Position numbers and translations under genes: made by a program. Source: an uncultured Azospirillum sp. (GTDB taxonomy: Bacteria; Pseudomonadota; Alphaproteobacteria; RF32; CAG-239). From it: a DNA stretch of 30,019 nt. The notes below the pieces were generated by a model. The model was not told the origin of the DNA. It saw only the letters and a list, made by a program, of their open reading frames with translations, and ran no database searches. The stretch covers positions 1 to 30,019 of the forward strand of contig UQCS01000018.1 in assembly GCA_900539605.1 (NCBI GenBank), in the 5' to 3' direction. Shown here piece by piece: positions 1 through 8,082 of this stretch. Each line of letters starts with the position of its first letter. The stretch's first letter is position 1.

Positions 1-83
1 TTGATATTTGTTTTGGAATATAGGCGTAAACAAAGAGTGTTTTCGAAAATAGCCCAAAAAGTTATTTTTTTCGCAAAAAAAAC

Positions 84-112
84 TTGCGCCCCAAAATATT
101 TTGTGCTACATT
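84..112 (+). promoter_or_regulatory. Predicted sigma70 promoter of the repeat lipoprotein gene
   Basis: A -35-like TTGCGC (84-89) and a -10-like TACATT (107-112) are separated by 17 bases. Transcription would start near 119, giving an AT-rich leader of about 160 bases before the ATG at 281. The leader has a direct repeat TCGAGTTT at 184-191 and 203-210. The promoter and parts of the leader resemble the region upstream of the paralogue at 3870. Nothing coding is visible in bases 1-280. Confidence 0.5.
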
Positions 113-280
113 AACACTATAAAAAATTAGTCTGTTCAATTACGCTGTCTATCATTAAAAATTGCTTTTCTTGAAAATAAAAGTCGAGTTTCTAAAAAGA
201 TTTCGAGTTTTTTCGGTACGGAGAGCTACTAAAGACAGTGATTTTCTCACCAAGTAAATAATCAATAAATAATAAACAAT

Positions 281-2473
281 ATGGCACAGAAAATGTTTAA
301 GGTTATCGCTTTCATGATGACCACTTTAGCAGTTATGGTAATGTTCGCTTCTTGCGACAAGAGTGAAGATGATTTCCTGTTGAACACCACCTTTAACGAG
401 AATGGTAATAACAAGGAAGTGACGATCAAGGTGAAGCGTGATGCTGAAAACGGCATTATCGAAGCTTCTCGCGAAGTCAACGGCCTCCGTCAGGATACCG
501 TTATCACTGTAGCTCTTGGCGCAGTGAACTTCGATATCACCCCGGTTGACACCATCAACGTGGCTGTCGCTGAGGTAACCCGCACCAGCTTCGCTGCAAC
601 CGGCGACGCTCAGGTAGACAACTATGAGGAAAACGGTGTTTACTTCACCAAAACCTCTAAGAGCTACCGTGACGAACTCACCGGTTATGCAAAGGATATC
701 AACATCAACTACCTCGACGCATACACTTATGTATGGGGCAAGCGTGTTGAATTCCCGAAGGCAAACGGCGCAGTTGAGGCAATTGAGGAAATCAACCTCC
801 TCGACGAAGGTATCAAAGGCAAAATGCACTACTACACGGCTACAACTTCTTACAAAGTTGCTTTCATGGAAGGCAGCAGCGTAGAAAAAGGCCTGGAAGT
901 TCTTGCTATCGACGCTGAAGATGTCCTTCTCTCGACTGAAAAAACCGACGAGGGTTATGAAACCCTGACTTCCACCACAGCTAAGAGCTGGGTTGAAATT
1001 ACTCGCAATTATAAAGTTTCCGGCAAAGTTGCTACTCGTTACGAGGTTATCCTCAACAACGGTGTCAGCGCTCCTGCTTATGAAGTTATGAATGTTGAGT
1101 CTTTCAATCTGAGCAACAAGGCTGCACAGCTGAATGCTGCTTCTGTTTCTGGTAACCGCGAAGAAGGTAACATCAAAGTTACTTCTTTCACCCAGAACTA
1201 TGTCGTTGCTAACAACCTGTTCAACCGCACTTTTGTTCTCTCTTTTGAGACTGCAGTGCTCACCGTTGACGGTAAGAACTTCGACATGCCGAGCCGCAAG
1301 TACGAGAACGTAAACGACGAAGATTTCCGTATCACCGATATGGAAGGAATCACCGGTTATGACCGTGCACTGTACACTCACAATATGAGTGCTACTTTCA
1401 ACGGTAACTCTGTAGACGCAAAGGCAGAAGTAGAACTTCGCATGGTAGAAGTTAAGGATGAACTCATCAGCCGCGTTATCGTAGAAGATGGTATGGATTA
1501 TATCAATGCTACTACTACGAAATCTTGGGTGAAAGTTAAGGAAGTATGGTCTATCGGTGGCGAAAAAGTATATACCAAGTCGGTTAATCTGACTAACGGT
1601 ATTGCTGCTCCCGCTAAGATCACCAAAATCCTTGCTTCTTTCAACCTGAACAGCGCAGCTGACAACCTCAGCAGTGAAAAACTGGTAAAAACTGAAACGA
1701 TCGGTGATTTCAAAGTTATGACTTACAATCGCACCTATACGGTAGCAAACGATAAGTTTAACCGCGTTTTCACTCTTTCTTATCAGAAAGCCGTTTACAC
1801 TGTTATCAACCACGATATGCCTTACGCAGAATATGAGAATGTTGCAGACAATGGCTTCAATATGAGCGACATGTCTAACGCTTCTCAGAACGGTAAGACC
1901 TACAACCGCAAGAACTACGTTCACGCAATGAGCGCTAACTTCAACGGTTACAATACCAACGCTAACGCTGAGGCTGAGATCATGGTTGAATATAACGAAC
2001 CCCGTCAGACTCCGGAATGGCTGGGCAACCCGACCGGCGCAAAATATACCCGCGTTCAGAAAGCTGTTGGTGAAAAATTCATGGACATGATCGTTTTCAC
2101 TTACGAAAACGGTGTTGTTATGGCTCCCAACGGTAAGGTAGATATGAGCCTTGCTTATGCTTTTGACGCAACTGTTGCTTCTAAGAACGGTGTAGAAACC
2201 TGTCTGAAAGGCGCTAACAGCGGTGTATTTGGTAACGGTAAATGGCAGCCTGCCAAGATCACGATCGCAAATGGTCGTTGGATCTATGCTGGTAAAAACG
2301 CTAGCTGGGACCACACTGTAATGGCAAATAACGCTGTTACTCTTGGTATCGGTGTAGACGTAACCCCGACTCCTAAAGCACAGTCTACTTCTATTAACGG
2401 CAATCAAATCACTATCAAGTATGCTGTTAACAATGGAAGCACGACCGCAAACTCTTCTCTGTCACTGCGTTAA
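281..2473 (+). CDS. Repeat-containing lipoprotein (2 x 180-residue repeats), unrecognised family
   Basis: This 730-residue protein begins with a lipoprotein signal peptide: a hydrophobic stretch, then FASC with the lipidated Cys at residue 25. The Cys is followed by DKSEDDF, an acidic stretch like the surface-export signal of Bacteroidota lipoproteins; under the E. coli rule, Asp at +2 would instead mean inner-membrane retention. Layout: N-terminal part about 1-216, repeat 1 about 217-396, repeat 2 at 397-576, C-terminal domain 577-730. Each repeat contains TTxKSW, EKVYTKSV-like and FNR(V/T)F motifs. Codon choice is strongly biased (GGT, GCT, GTT, AAC, CGC; few TTA, CTA, TCA), suggesting high expression. 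No SD precedes the ATG; the upstream bases are AT-rich (aataataaacaat). I do not recognise the family; a structural or adhesive envelope role is only inference. The beta-barrel gene at 2612 follows and may be co-transcribed. Confidence 0.85.
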   Translation: MAQKMFKVIAFMMTTLAVMVMFASCDKSEDDFLLNTTFNENGNNKEVTIKVKRDAENGIIEASREVNGLRQDTVITVALGAVNFDITPVDTINVAVAEVTRTSFAATGDAQVDNYEENGVYFTKTSKSYRDELTGYAKDININYLDAYTYVWGKRVEFPKANGAVEAIEEINLLDEGIKGKMHYYTATTSYKVAFMEGSSVEKGLEVLAIDAEDVLLSTEKTDEGYETLTSTTAKSWVEITRNYKVSGKVATRYEVILNNGVSAPAYEVMNVESFNLSNKAAQLNAASVSGNREEGNIKVTSFTQNYVVANNLFNRTFVLSFETAVLTVDGKNFDMPSRKYENVNDEDFRITDMEGITGYDRALYTHNMSATFNGNSVDAKAEVELRMVEVKDELISRVIVEDGMDYINATTTKSWVKVKEVWSIGGEKVYTKSVNLTNGIAAPAKITKILASFNLNSAADNLSSEKLVKTETIGDFKVMTYNRTYTVANDKFNRVFTLSYQKAVYTVINHDMPYAEYENVADNGFNMSDMSNASQNGKTYNRKNYVHAMSANFNGYNTNANAEAEIMVEYNEPRQTPEWLGNPTGAKYTRVQKAVGEKFMDMIVFTYENGVVMAPNGKVDMSLAYAFDATVASKNGVETCLKGANSGVFGNGKWQPAKITIANGRWIYAGKNASWDHTVMANNAVTLGIGVDVTPTPKAQSTSINGNQITIKYAVNNGSTTANSSLSLR
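926..1468 (+). repeat. Lipoprotein repeat unit 1 of the first paralogue
   Basis: This unit encodes about 180 residues and is the more divergent of the two. It has TTAKSW near its start, VANNLFNRTF in the middle and MSATFNGNS near its end, matching motifs at the same places in the next unit. Its left edge is approximate because alignment with unit 2 needs about two extra residues there. Confidence 0.7.
1469..2008 (+). repeat. Lipoprotein repeat unit 2 of the first paralogue
   Basis: This unit is 540 bases (180 codons), running from SRVIVEDG to just before the C-terminal domain. It is closest to repeats 2-4 of the paralogue, sharing TTTKSW, GEKVYTKSVNLTNGI, YTVANDKFNR and SYQKAVY. Confidence 0.8.
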
Positions 2474-2523
2474 TTGTTTATGTGCTTTGAACGGAAAGAA
2501 ATTGCTTAATTTAGGACACTCTT

Positions 2524-2555
2524 TCAACCCTCTTCGGAAATTCTTCCGGAGAGGT
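2524..2555 (+). other. Intergenic hairpin between lipoprotein and beta-barrel genes
   Basis: Bases 2527-2539 pair with 2544-2555 over 12 base pairs, with one bulged C and one G-U pair, around a 4-base loop. An A-run rather than a T-run follows, so it is not a standard terminator. It may be an mRNA-processing or stability hairpin that separates expression of the two genes. Confidence 0.45.
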
Positions 2556-2611
2556 GTATCAAAAAAAACTCGGGAGATTTTTCCCACTTTACTTTTAAAC
2601 TACAAGAAAAG

Positions 2612-3427
2612 ATGAAAAATATACTTTTTGCCATTGTAGCAGTGTTGGCAACTGCATTTGTGAATGTAAACAGCGCTAGCGCACAGTCCATAACCTTCGG
2701 AAGCGAAAGAAAAACTCTGACAACAGAGGTTTCGGCAGAGCAGAAAGCTCTTGCTGAAGTCGATTCGCTCACCCTCGATTACATCGAGGCACTCGGCTCT
2801 CGCAAACACGATGAGCTGATGCTGAAAACTTCCGACGGTAAAACGTACTGGAAGGGACGTACCATCGAAGGCTTCTTTGTAGGAGTCGTTGGCGGTGCAT
2901 CTTATGCTCCTACCGCGAAGAGCATGAGCTATGTATTCGGTGCAGAGGTTGGTTATACCATGTGGTGGGGTGACTTTTTGGTTACCGGCCGCATTGGTGA
3001 GATCAACTTCGACGGAAAGACCTATATGGCTCCTTCCGCATTCGCCGAAGCTCGCGTAAATCTTGCTCACTGGGGCAAGGACAAGCAGAATCGCTTTTAT
3101 GTCGGTGGTCGTATCGGTTATCAATATACCGAAAGTGACAATTCGATTCATGAAAGCGGAGAAAATTACGAGTTTCATCGTAATTCTTCTCTCAAAGGTT
3201 CTGGATTGGGTTATGGTGCCGTTTTAGGCTGGGAAACCCGTCAGTTCATGGGCGGAAACCGTTTCGGTGTTCAGCTCGCCGCTTATACTTACGACGTGCA
3301 GCACGCAACGTCGGGAAAGGTAAACGGAGAAGTAGTTGCTGATAAGAACATTATCAAACAGGGCTGGCAGGTAGAACTCACTTTGAGCTATCGCTTCCAG
3401 TTTGGTAAGACAAAGAAAAACTACTAA
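2612..3427 (+). CDS. Small outer-membrane beta-barrel protein, unrecognised family
   Basis: This 271-residue protein has a clear Sec signal peptide (MKNIL..., hydrophobic core, likely cleavage after SASA near residue 24). After a charged segment of about 70 residues come alternating aromatic/glycine-rich strands (YVFGAEVGYTMWW, RFYVGGRIGYQY, RFGVQLAAYTY, VELTLSYRFQF) typical of a small transmembrane beta-barrel. The last strand is followed by a short basic tail, GKTKKNY. The start is preceded by only a weak purine-rich AGAAAAG. It lies 138 bases after the repeat lipoprotein with no obvious promoter between, and a strong terminator follows, so the two are probably one transcript. It could anchor or export the lipoprotein, but the sequence does not show this. 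Confidence 0.75.
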   Translation: MKNILFAIVAVLATAFVNVNSASAQSITFGSERKTLTTEVSAEQKALAEVDSLTLDYIEALGSRKHDELMLKTSDGKTYWKGRTIEGFFVGVVGGASYAPTAKSMSYVFGAEVGYTMWWGDFLVTGRIGEINFDGKTYMAPSAFAEARVNLAHWGKDKQNRFYVGGRIGYQYTESDNSIHESGENYEFHRNSSLKGSGLGYGAVLGWETRQFMGGNRFGVQLAAYTYDVQHATSGKVNGEVVADKNIIKQGWQVELTLSYRFQFGKTKKNY

Positions 3428-3464
3428 TTTCTAGTTTCGCTGCAAAGCAATATATATATTTTCA

Positions 3465-3498
3465 GATGTCGGAGGGTTTCCTCCGACATCTTTTTTTT
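3465..3498 (+). terminator. Rho-independent terminator after the lipoprotein/beta-barrel pair
   Basis: An 11-bp perfect stem (3465-3475 with 3480-3490) around loop GTTT is followed by eight T's. Confidence 0.95.
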
Positions 3499-3869
3499 GT
3501 CTTAATTTCACTGTTTTTCTTTATTGAGAAACTTTGCCGTTCTTTTTATCCGGTACCGGCGATTCCTTTTCTCATGTTGTTTTTTTCAAAGTGTTGATCA
3601 AAGTTATCACCCAAGAAGATCCAATTTGATCTTAACGACTCGCTGCCGGAGAGGGGTTGGACAAAAAAACAAAAATATGTCTTTTTTATCAAAAAAAAGT
3701 TGTGGTTTTATTTATTTTATGCTACAGTATAAACGACAAAAATTATTCTGTTATTACATTGATTATCATTGTAAATGTCTCAAATGAAAACAATTTTTCG
3801 ACAATTGAGAGACCTGAAAGAATAATTTCTCAGATTTTCCGAATACAAATCATTTAAATAACTATATAT
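3499..3869 (+). other. Intergenic region holding the promoter and leader of the second lipoprotein
   Basis: These 371 bases contain no convincing gene; small open frames here lack an RBS and have unlikely composition. The right half is AT-rich and resembles the leader of the first lipoprotein gene, for example TATCATTGTAAAT at about 3762-3774 against TATCATTAAAAAT at about 150-162. Confidence 0.7.
3700..3728 (+). promoter_or_regulatory. Predicted promoter of the second repeat-lipoprotein gene
   Basis: TTGTGG (3700-3705) and TACAGT (3723-3728) are 17 bases apart, the same spacing as in the first paralogue. GCTACA follows in both, and an A-run precedes the -35 in both. The leader would be about 135 bases long. 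Confidence 0.5.
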
Positions 3870-4520
3870 ATGAAAGAGAAAAGTTTCTTTTACGGCATTA
3901 TTGCATTGGTCGTAATGCTGGCTTTGTCTGTGCTCACTTCTTGTGACGCGGATATGGACGATTTCAGCCTTAACGTAAAACCTAACGAAGGCGGCGGAGA
4001 CAACACTGAAGTGACCATTACCGTAACCCGCGACAGCGAAAACGGAACTGTGGTTGCCTCGAAAGAGGTTAACGGTGTTGTACAGGACACAACGGTGGTC
4101 GTTCCTCTGGGAGCAGTCAAGTTTGACATTTCCCCTCTGGATACGATCAAAGTTACCAAACCCGAAGTTTCGTCGGTAGACTTTGCCGAAACCGGCAGCA
4201 ATTCCAACAACTGGGAAGCAGAAGGCGTGTCTTATACCAAAACAGTGCGGACGTATCGTCACTAACTGAGCGGGTATTTGAAAGACATCACCATCAGCTA
4301 TCTGGATGCGGAAATGACGCTGTGGGGCAAAAAAGTAGTCTTCCCGGCGGCCAACGGCAGCGTATCCTTTAGTAAAGACGGTGGAATATCCGTTATTGAC
4401 GAAGGGATAAACGACAAGGTCCACTATTACCTTTCCACATCAAGCTACAAAGTTGCCTTTATGGGTGGCAGCAGTATTGAGAAAGGTTTTGAAAGACTGG
4501 CGATCGATGCGGATGACGCT

Positions 4521-5060
4521 TTAGTTTCCACCGACAAGACAGGCGAGGGGTACGAAACTCTGTCTTCGACCACGGCCAAAAGCTGGGTTGAAATCACCAG
4601 GACCTATCGTGTGTCGGGCAGTGTCGTTTCCAAGTACGAAGTAATCCTCAAAAACGGAATCAGTGCGCCTGCATATGAGATCCGGGTGGTGGAAAACTTT
4701 GATCTGGAAAAGAAGAGCGCCGATCTCGGAGAAGCAACCGTTACCGGTACCCGTAACGAAGGCAACATTACCGTTACAGCCCACGCCCGTGATTATACGG
4801 TTGGCTGCAACCTGTTTGACAGAGTGTTTGTCCCGTTTTGGGAAACCGCGGTTCTAGCGGTTGACGGAAAGACGTTTGAAATGCCCTCTCGCACGTACGA
4901 AAACATCACAGACAAGGGATTCAAACTGACTGAAATGCCCGAAACCGACAATTACGAACGCCGTCTTTACGCTCATACCATGAGCGCCACTTTTAACGGA
5001 AATTCTGCTCAGGCCATTGCCGAAGTGGAGCTTCACAAAAAAGCGGAAGACCGGCTCGAA
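4521..5060 (+). repeat. Lipoprotein repeat unit 1 of the second paralogue
   Basis: This divergent first unit carries TTAKSWVEITRTY and GCNLFDRVF. It is more like repeat 1 of the first paralogue than like its own neighbouring units, so the unit 1 type predates the paralogue split. The left edge is approximate. Confidence 0.75.
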
Positions 5061-5600
5061 AGCAGAGTAATTGTTGAAGACGGCAAGGATTATGTAAACC
5101 CGACAACCACCAAGTCGTGGATCAAGATCAAAGAAATCTGGTCGGTGAGCGGAGAAAAAGTTTATACCAAATCGGTCAACCTGACCAACGGAATCACAGT
5201 TCCGGCGCGGGTTGTCAAAATTTTGGAAAACTTTGACCTTAACGGTGCCGCTTCCGAACTGGGAGATGAAGTCTTGACCCAGACCGAGACGGTGGGAGAC
5301 TTTACGGTAAGGACTTACCAACGTGCATTTACGGTGAACAATGACAAATTTAACCGTGTGTTTGCGTTGTCTTACCAGCGGGCTTTCTACAATCCAATGG
5401 ATCACAGCATGCCCTATGCCCTGTACGAAAGTGTTTCGGACAAAGGCTTTGCGACAGCTGACATTACTCAAATTACCGAAGAAGGCAAAACCTATGACCG
5501 CAAGAGCTACACCCATTCCATGAGTGCAAGCTTTAACGGATATCCGGCCGATGCAACCGCAGAAGCTGAATTGTGGGTTTTGGCAGACGACGTCATGACC
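5061..5600 (+). repeat. Lipoprotein repeat unit 2 of the second paralogue
   Basis: This unit is exactly 540 bases, starting SRVIVEDGKDY and containing TTTKSWIKIKEIW, GEKVYTKSVNLTNGI and NNDKFNRVF. Confidence 0.85.
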
Positions 5601-6140
5601 AGCCGCGAAATTATCGAAGACGGCAAAGATTATGTTGACGACAATACCACCAAATCCTGGATCAAAATCAAGGAAATTTGGACGGTAGGAGGCGAAAAAG
5701 TTTATACGGAATCGGTTGATCTCAAAAACGGAATTTTATCTCCGGCCAAGATCACAAAGGTTCTGCCAAACTTTAACCTCGCGTCGGCATCACCGTCTCT
5801 CGGCGGCGAAAAACTGGTTAAGACCGAAACTCTCGGCAATTTTAAAGTGATGACTTATGAGCGGACTTATACGGTGGCCAACGACAAATTTAACCGCATT
5901 TTTACGCTCAGCTACCAGAAAGCGGTTTATAACCCGCTGACGCATGACATGCCAAATGCCGAATACGAAAACGTTTCGGACAATGGGTTCACACTGGCTG
6001 ATCTGGCCCGCATCACGCAGGACGGCAAAACTTATGACCGCAAGAGCTATACCCATAACATCGGTGCAACTTTCAACGGGCATGATGCCGCCTCCTCAGG
6101 CGAAGCGGAACTTTGGGTTGAACTCAAGGATCAGTTACAG
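5601..6140 (+). repeat. Lipoprotein repeat unit 3 of the second paralogue
   Basis: This unit is exactly 540 bases, starting SREIIEDGKDY and containing TTKSWIKIKEIW, GEKVYTESVDLKNGI and YTVANDKFNRIF. Confidence 0.85.
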
Positions 6141-6680
6141 GAACGTACGGTTTTGGAAGACGGAAAAGATTATATCGATCCTTCCACGACCAAAAGCTGG
6201 CTTAAGATCAGGGAAGTGTGGTCGATTTCCGGAGAAAAGGTCTATACCAAATCGGTAAACCTCAAAAACGGAATTGTCGTGCCCGCCAAGGTCACCAAGA
6301 TTTTGGAAAACTTTAACCTGACCGGCAGTACACCGTCGGCAAGTAACGGGAAAATGGTCAAAAGCGAAACCGTCGGCGACTTCAAGGTTATGACTTACGA
6401 ACGTACCTATACGGTTGCCAACGACAAGTTTGACCGGACTTTCACGCTTTCTTACCAAAAGGCAGTTTACAATCCGTTGACCCACGACATGCCGTATGCC
6501 GAATACGAGAATCTGAACGATGAAGGTTTCAAAATGACCGATTTGGATCAGATTGCCGCAGACGGTAAAATCTACGACCGCAAAAACTATGCGCATCAGA
6601 TGAGCGCTGTGTTTAACGGTTATCCGGCAAGTGCAACCGCTCAGGCAGAATTGCGTGTCTTTTCAAGAGAAGACCGCGAT
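6141..6680 (+). repeat. Lipoprotein repeat unit 4 of the second paralogue
   Basis: This unit is exactly 540 bases, starting ERTVLEDGKDY and containing TTKSWLKIREVW, GEKVYTKSVNLKNGI and YTVANDKFDRTF. It leads directly into the shared 154-residue C-terminal domain. Confidence 0.85.
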
Positions 6681-7257
6681 ACCCCGAGTTGGCTGGGAGC
6701 TCCCAAGTCTGCTAAGTATACCCGCGTTCAGAAAGCTGTTGGGCAAAACTTCATGGATATGATCGTTTTCACTTACGAAAACGGCGTAGTCATGGCACCG
6801 AACGGCAAAGTGGACATGAACCTGTGTTATGCTTTTGATGCAACCGTCGCTGCGAAGAACGGCGTTGAAACCTGTCTGAAAGGTTCCTATTCCGGCGTAT
6901 GGGGAAACAACAAGTGGCAGCCTGCAAAAATTACGATGACCAGCGGACGATGGATCTATGCCGGCAAAAATGCCAGTTGGGATCACACCGTGATGGAGCA
7001 AAACGCCATCGCGTTGAATATCGGAGCTGATGTAACGCCGATACCAAGTGCGCAGTCGTACAAAATTAACGGCAATCAAATCACCGTTAAGTATGCAGTC
7101 AACAACGGCAGCAATACCGCGAACACTTCTCTGTCTCTGAAATGATGACGGGAAAACGCTCAGAAAACATTCTGCAGCTCTCTCAACAAAAAGTTCCCTT
7201 CTGCTGCGGCAGAACGGAACAGATGAAAAAAATTGATTAGACATTTACTAACTAATG

Positions 7258-7288
7258 CCCCGGAACGTAAAGTTTCGGGGTTTTTTTT
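7258..7288 (+). terminator. Rho-independent terminator after the second lipoprotein gene
   Basis: A 9-bp stem with one G-U pair (7258-7266 with 7272-7280) and loop GTAAA is followed by eight T's. Confidence 0.93.
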
Positions 7289-7318
7289 AGATCGGTTTCC
7301 GCTGACGGCAAATAGAAT

Positions 7319-7347
7319 TTGACATATCGGCAGGGCAGCGGTTATTC
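7319..7347 (+). promoter_or_regulatory. Predicted promoter of the Nudix gene
   Basis: A consensus -35 TTGACA (7319-7324) is followed after 17 bases by TTATTC (7342-7347). A strong SD, AAAGGAGG (7359-7366), lies 4 bases before the ATG. Confidence 0.55.
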
Positions 7348-7370
7348 TGAATGTAAACAAAGGAGGCAGT

Positions 7371-7985
7371 ATGGATGAAAAATGGCTGAAACGGGTGATT
7401 GAAATCCAAAGCCTGGCGCAATGCGGGCTGGCATATTGTAAAGATAAATATGACCTTGAACGTTACCGGCGGTTGCGGGAAATTGCCGCCGAAATGATGA
7501 GTGATGCATCCGGTCTTCCGCTCGAAAGAGTGCAAGATTTGTTTTGTAATGAAAGCGGTTATCAAACTCCGAAATTGGACACCAGGGCTGCAATTTTCAG
7601 AGAAGGGAAAATCCTGTTGGTACGGGAAAATAACGGCCTGTGGTCACTTCCGGGCGGTTGGGTCGATGTGTTGGAATCAATAGCTTCCAACACGGCCAAA
7701 GAAGTGCGGGAAGAAGCCGGCATAACGGTTCGTCCGCAGCGGCTGATTGCTGTTCTGGACCGCAATCAACATAATCGGCCGCCTTATGCTTATGGGGTGT
7801 GCAAAGTTTTTGTATTGTGTGATTATATTGAGGGAACGTTTAAGCAAAATATTGAAACCACGGCGACGGCTTATTTTGACCTTGACCATTTGCCGCCGCT
7901 GGCAGAAGAAAAATGCAATCGGGTGCAGGTGGAGATGTGTTTTGCCGCTGCTGCCGATCCCAACTGGTCGGTACTTTTTGACTGA
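7371..7985 (+). CDS. Nudix hydrolase with N-terminal helical domain
   Basis: This 204-residue protein hydrolyses a nucleoside diphosphate linked to another group, judging by the Nudix box at residues 96-118. Gly96, Glu102 and the metal-binding KEVREEAGI segment fit G-x5-E-x7-REUXEEXGU, with Lys in place of the usual Arg. Residues 1-60 (KRVIEIQSLAQCGLAY... and LRE(I/L)AAEMM) resemble the N-terminal domain of Nudix enzymes related to ADP-ribose or CDP-choline pyrophosphatases; that assignment is from memory of the family. The substrate cannot be read from sequence. The gene has its own promoter, a strong SD and a terminator, so it appears monocistronic. It is cytoplasmic with no signal peptide. 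Confidence 0.9.
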   Translation: MDEKWLKRVIEIQSLAQCGLAYCKDKYDLERYRRLREIAAEMMSDASGLPLERVQDLFCNESGYQTPKLDTRAAIFREGKILLVRENNGLWSLPGGWVDVLESIASNTAKEVREEAGITVRPQRLIAVLDRNQHNRPPYAYGVCKVFVLCDYIEGTFKQNIETTATAYFDLDHLPPLAEEKCNRVQVEMCFAAAADPNWSVLFD

Positions 7986-8014
7986 AAAAAGTTTTCAATA
8001 ACGGAGCATATGAC

Positions 8015-8042
8015 AAAAAGGGCAGGGGAAACTGCCTTTTTT
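8015..8042 (+). terminator. Terminator after the Nudix gene
   Basis: GGCAG (8021-8025) pairs with CTGCC (8032-8036), extended by A-T pairs with one bulged G, and six T's follow. Confidence 0.8.
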
Positions 8043-8082
8043 GTTGATGTCAAAGATTGCTGTTCAATCTTCGGAGCGCTTG

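Larger units (their letters stand above)
3870..7145 (+). pseudogene. Repeat lipoprotein paralogue (4 x 180-residue repeats) interrupted by one in-frame TAA
   Basis: Read as one frame, this gene has 1091 codons before its final stop, one of which is a TAA at 4263-4265 (codon 132). It starts with a lipoprotein signal ending LTSC (Cys25), followed by DADMDDF. Up to the stop the product is 131 residues. Downstream the same frame stays open for about 960 codons and aligns with the first paralogue. There YRDELTGY corresponds to YRH-stop-LSGY, so the stop sits where the paralogue has GAA. Layout: N-terminal part about 1-217, repeats at about 218-397, 398-577, 578-757 and 758-937, C-terminal domain 938-1091. 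Codon use is less biased than in the first copy. No SD precedes the ATG. It may be a recent pseudogene, a read-through or switched gene, or a sequencing error. Restart at TTG 4278 would lose the signal peptide. Confidence 0.8.

Noticed and set aside
326..2407. A 693-codon open frame on the minus strand opposite the first lipoprotein gene
   Set aside because: It is codon-aligned with the sense gene, so its stops would need TTA, CTA or TCA in the sense strand, which this biased gene avoids. It has no RBS and an implausible protein composition.
3524..3857. Short plus-strand frames in the spacer before the second lipoprotein
   Set aside because: No RBS, composition reflects AT-rich leader sequence, and they overlap the predicted promoter.
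4263..4265. Stop-codon reassignment (TAA read as sense)
   Set aside because: TAA is the normal stop of rpsG, fusA, fabI and others in the window, so it is not reassigned.
4521..6680. The regular 540-base repeats as a CRISPR or other non-coding array
   Set aside because: The repeats are long, in frame, diverge mainly in a protein-compatible way, and have no spacer structure.
4278..7145. A separate gene starting at TTG 4278
   Set aside because: It is the same frame as the signal-peptide part and aligns internally with the paralogue; on its own it would lack the lipoprotein signal. It is better described as the rest of an interrupted gene.
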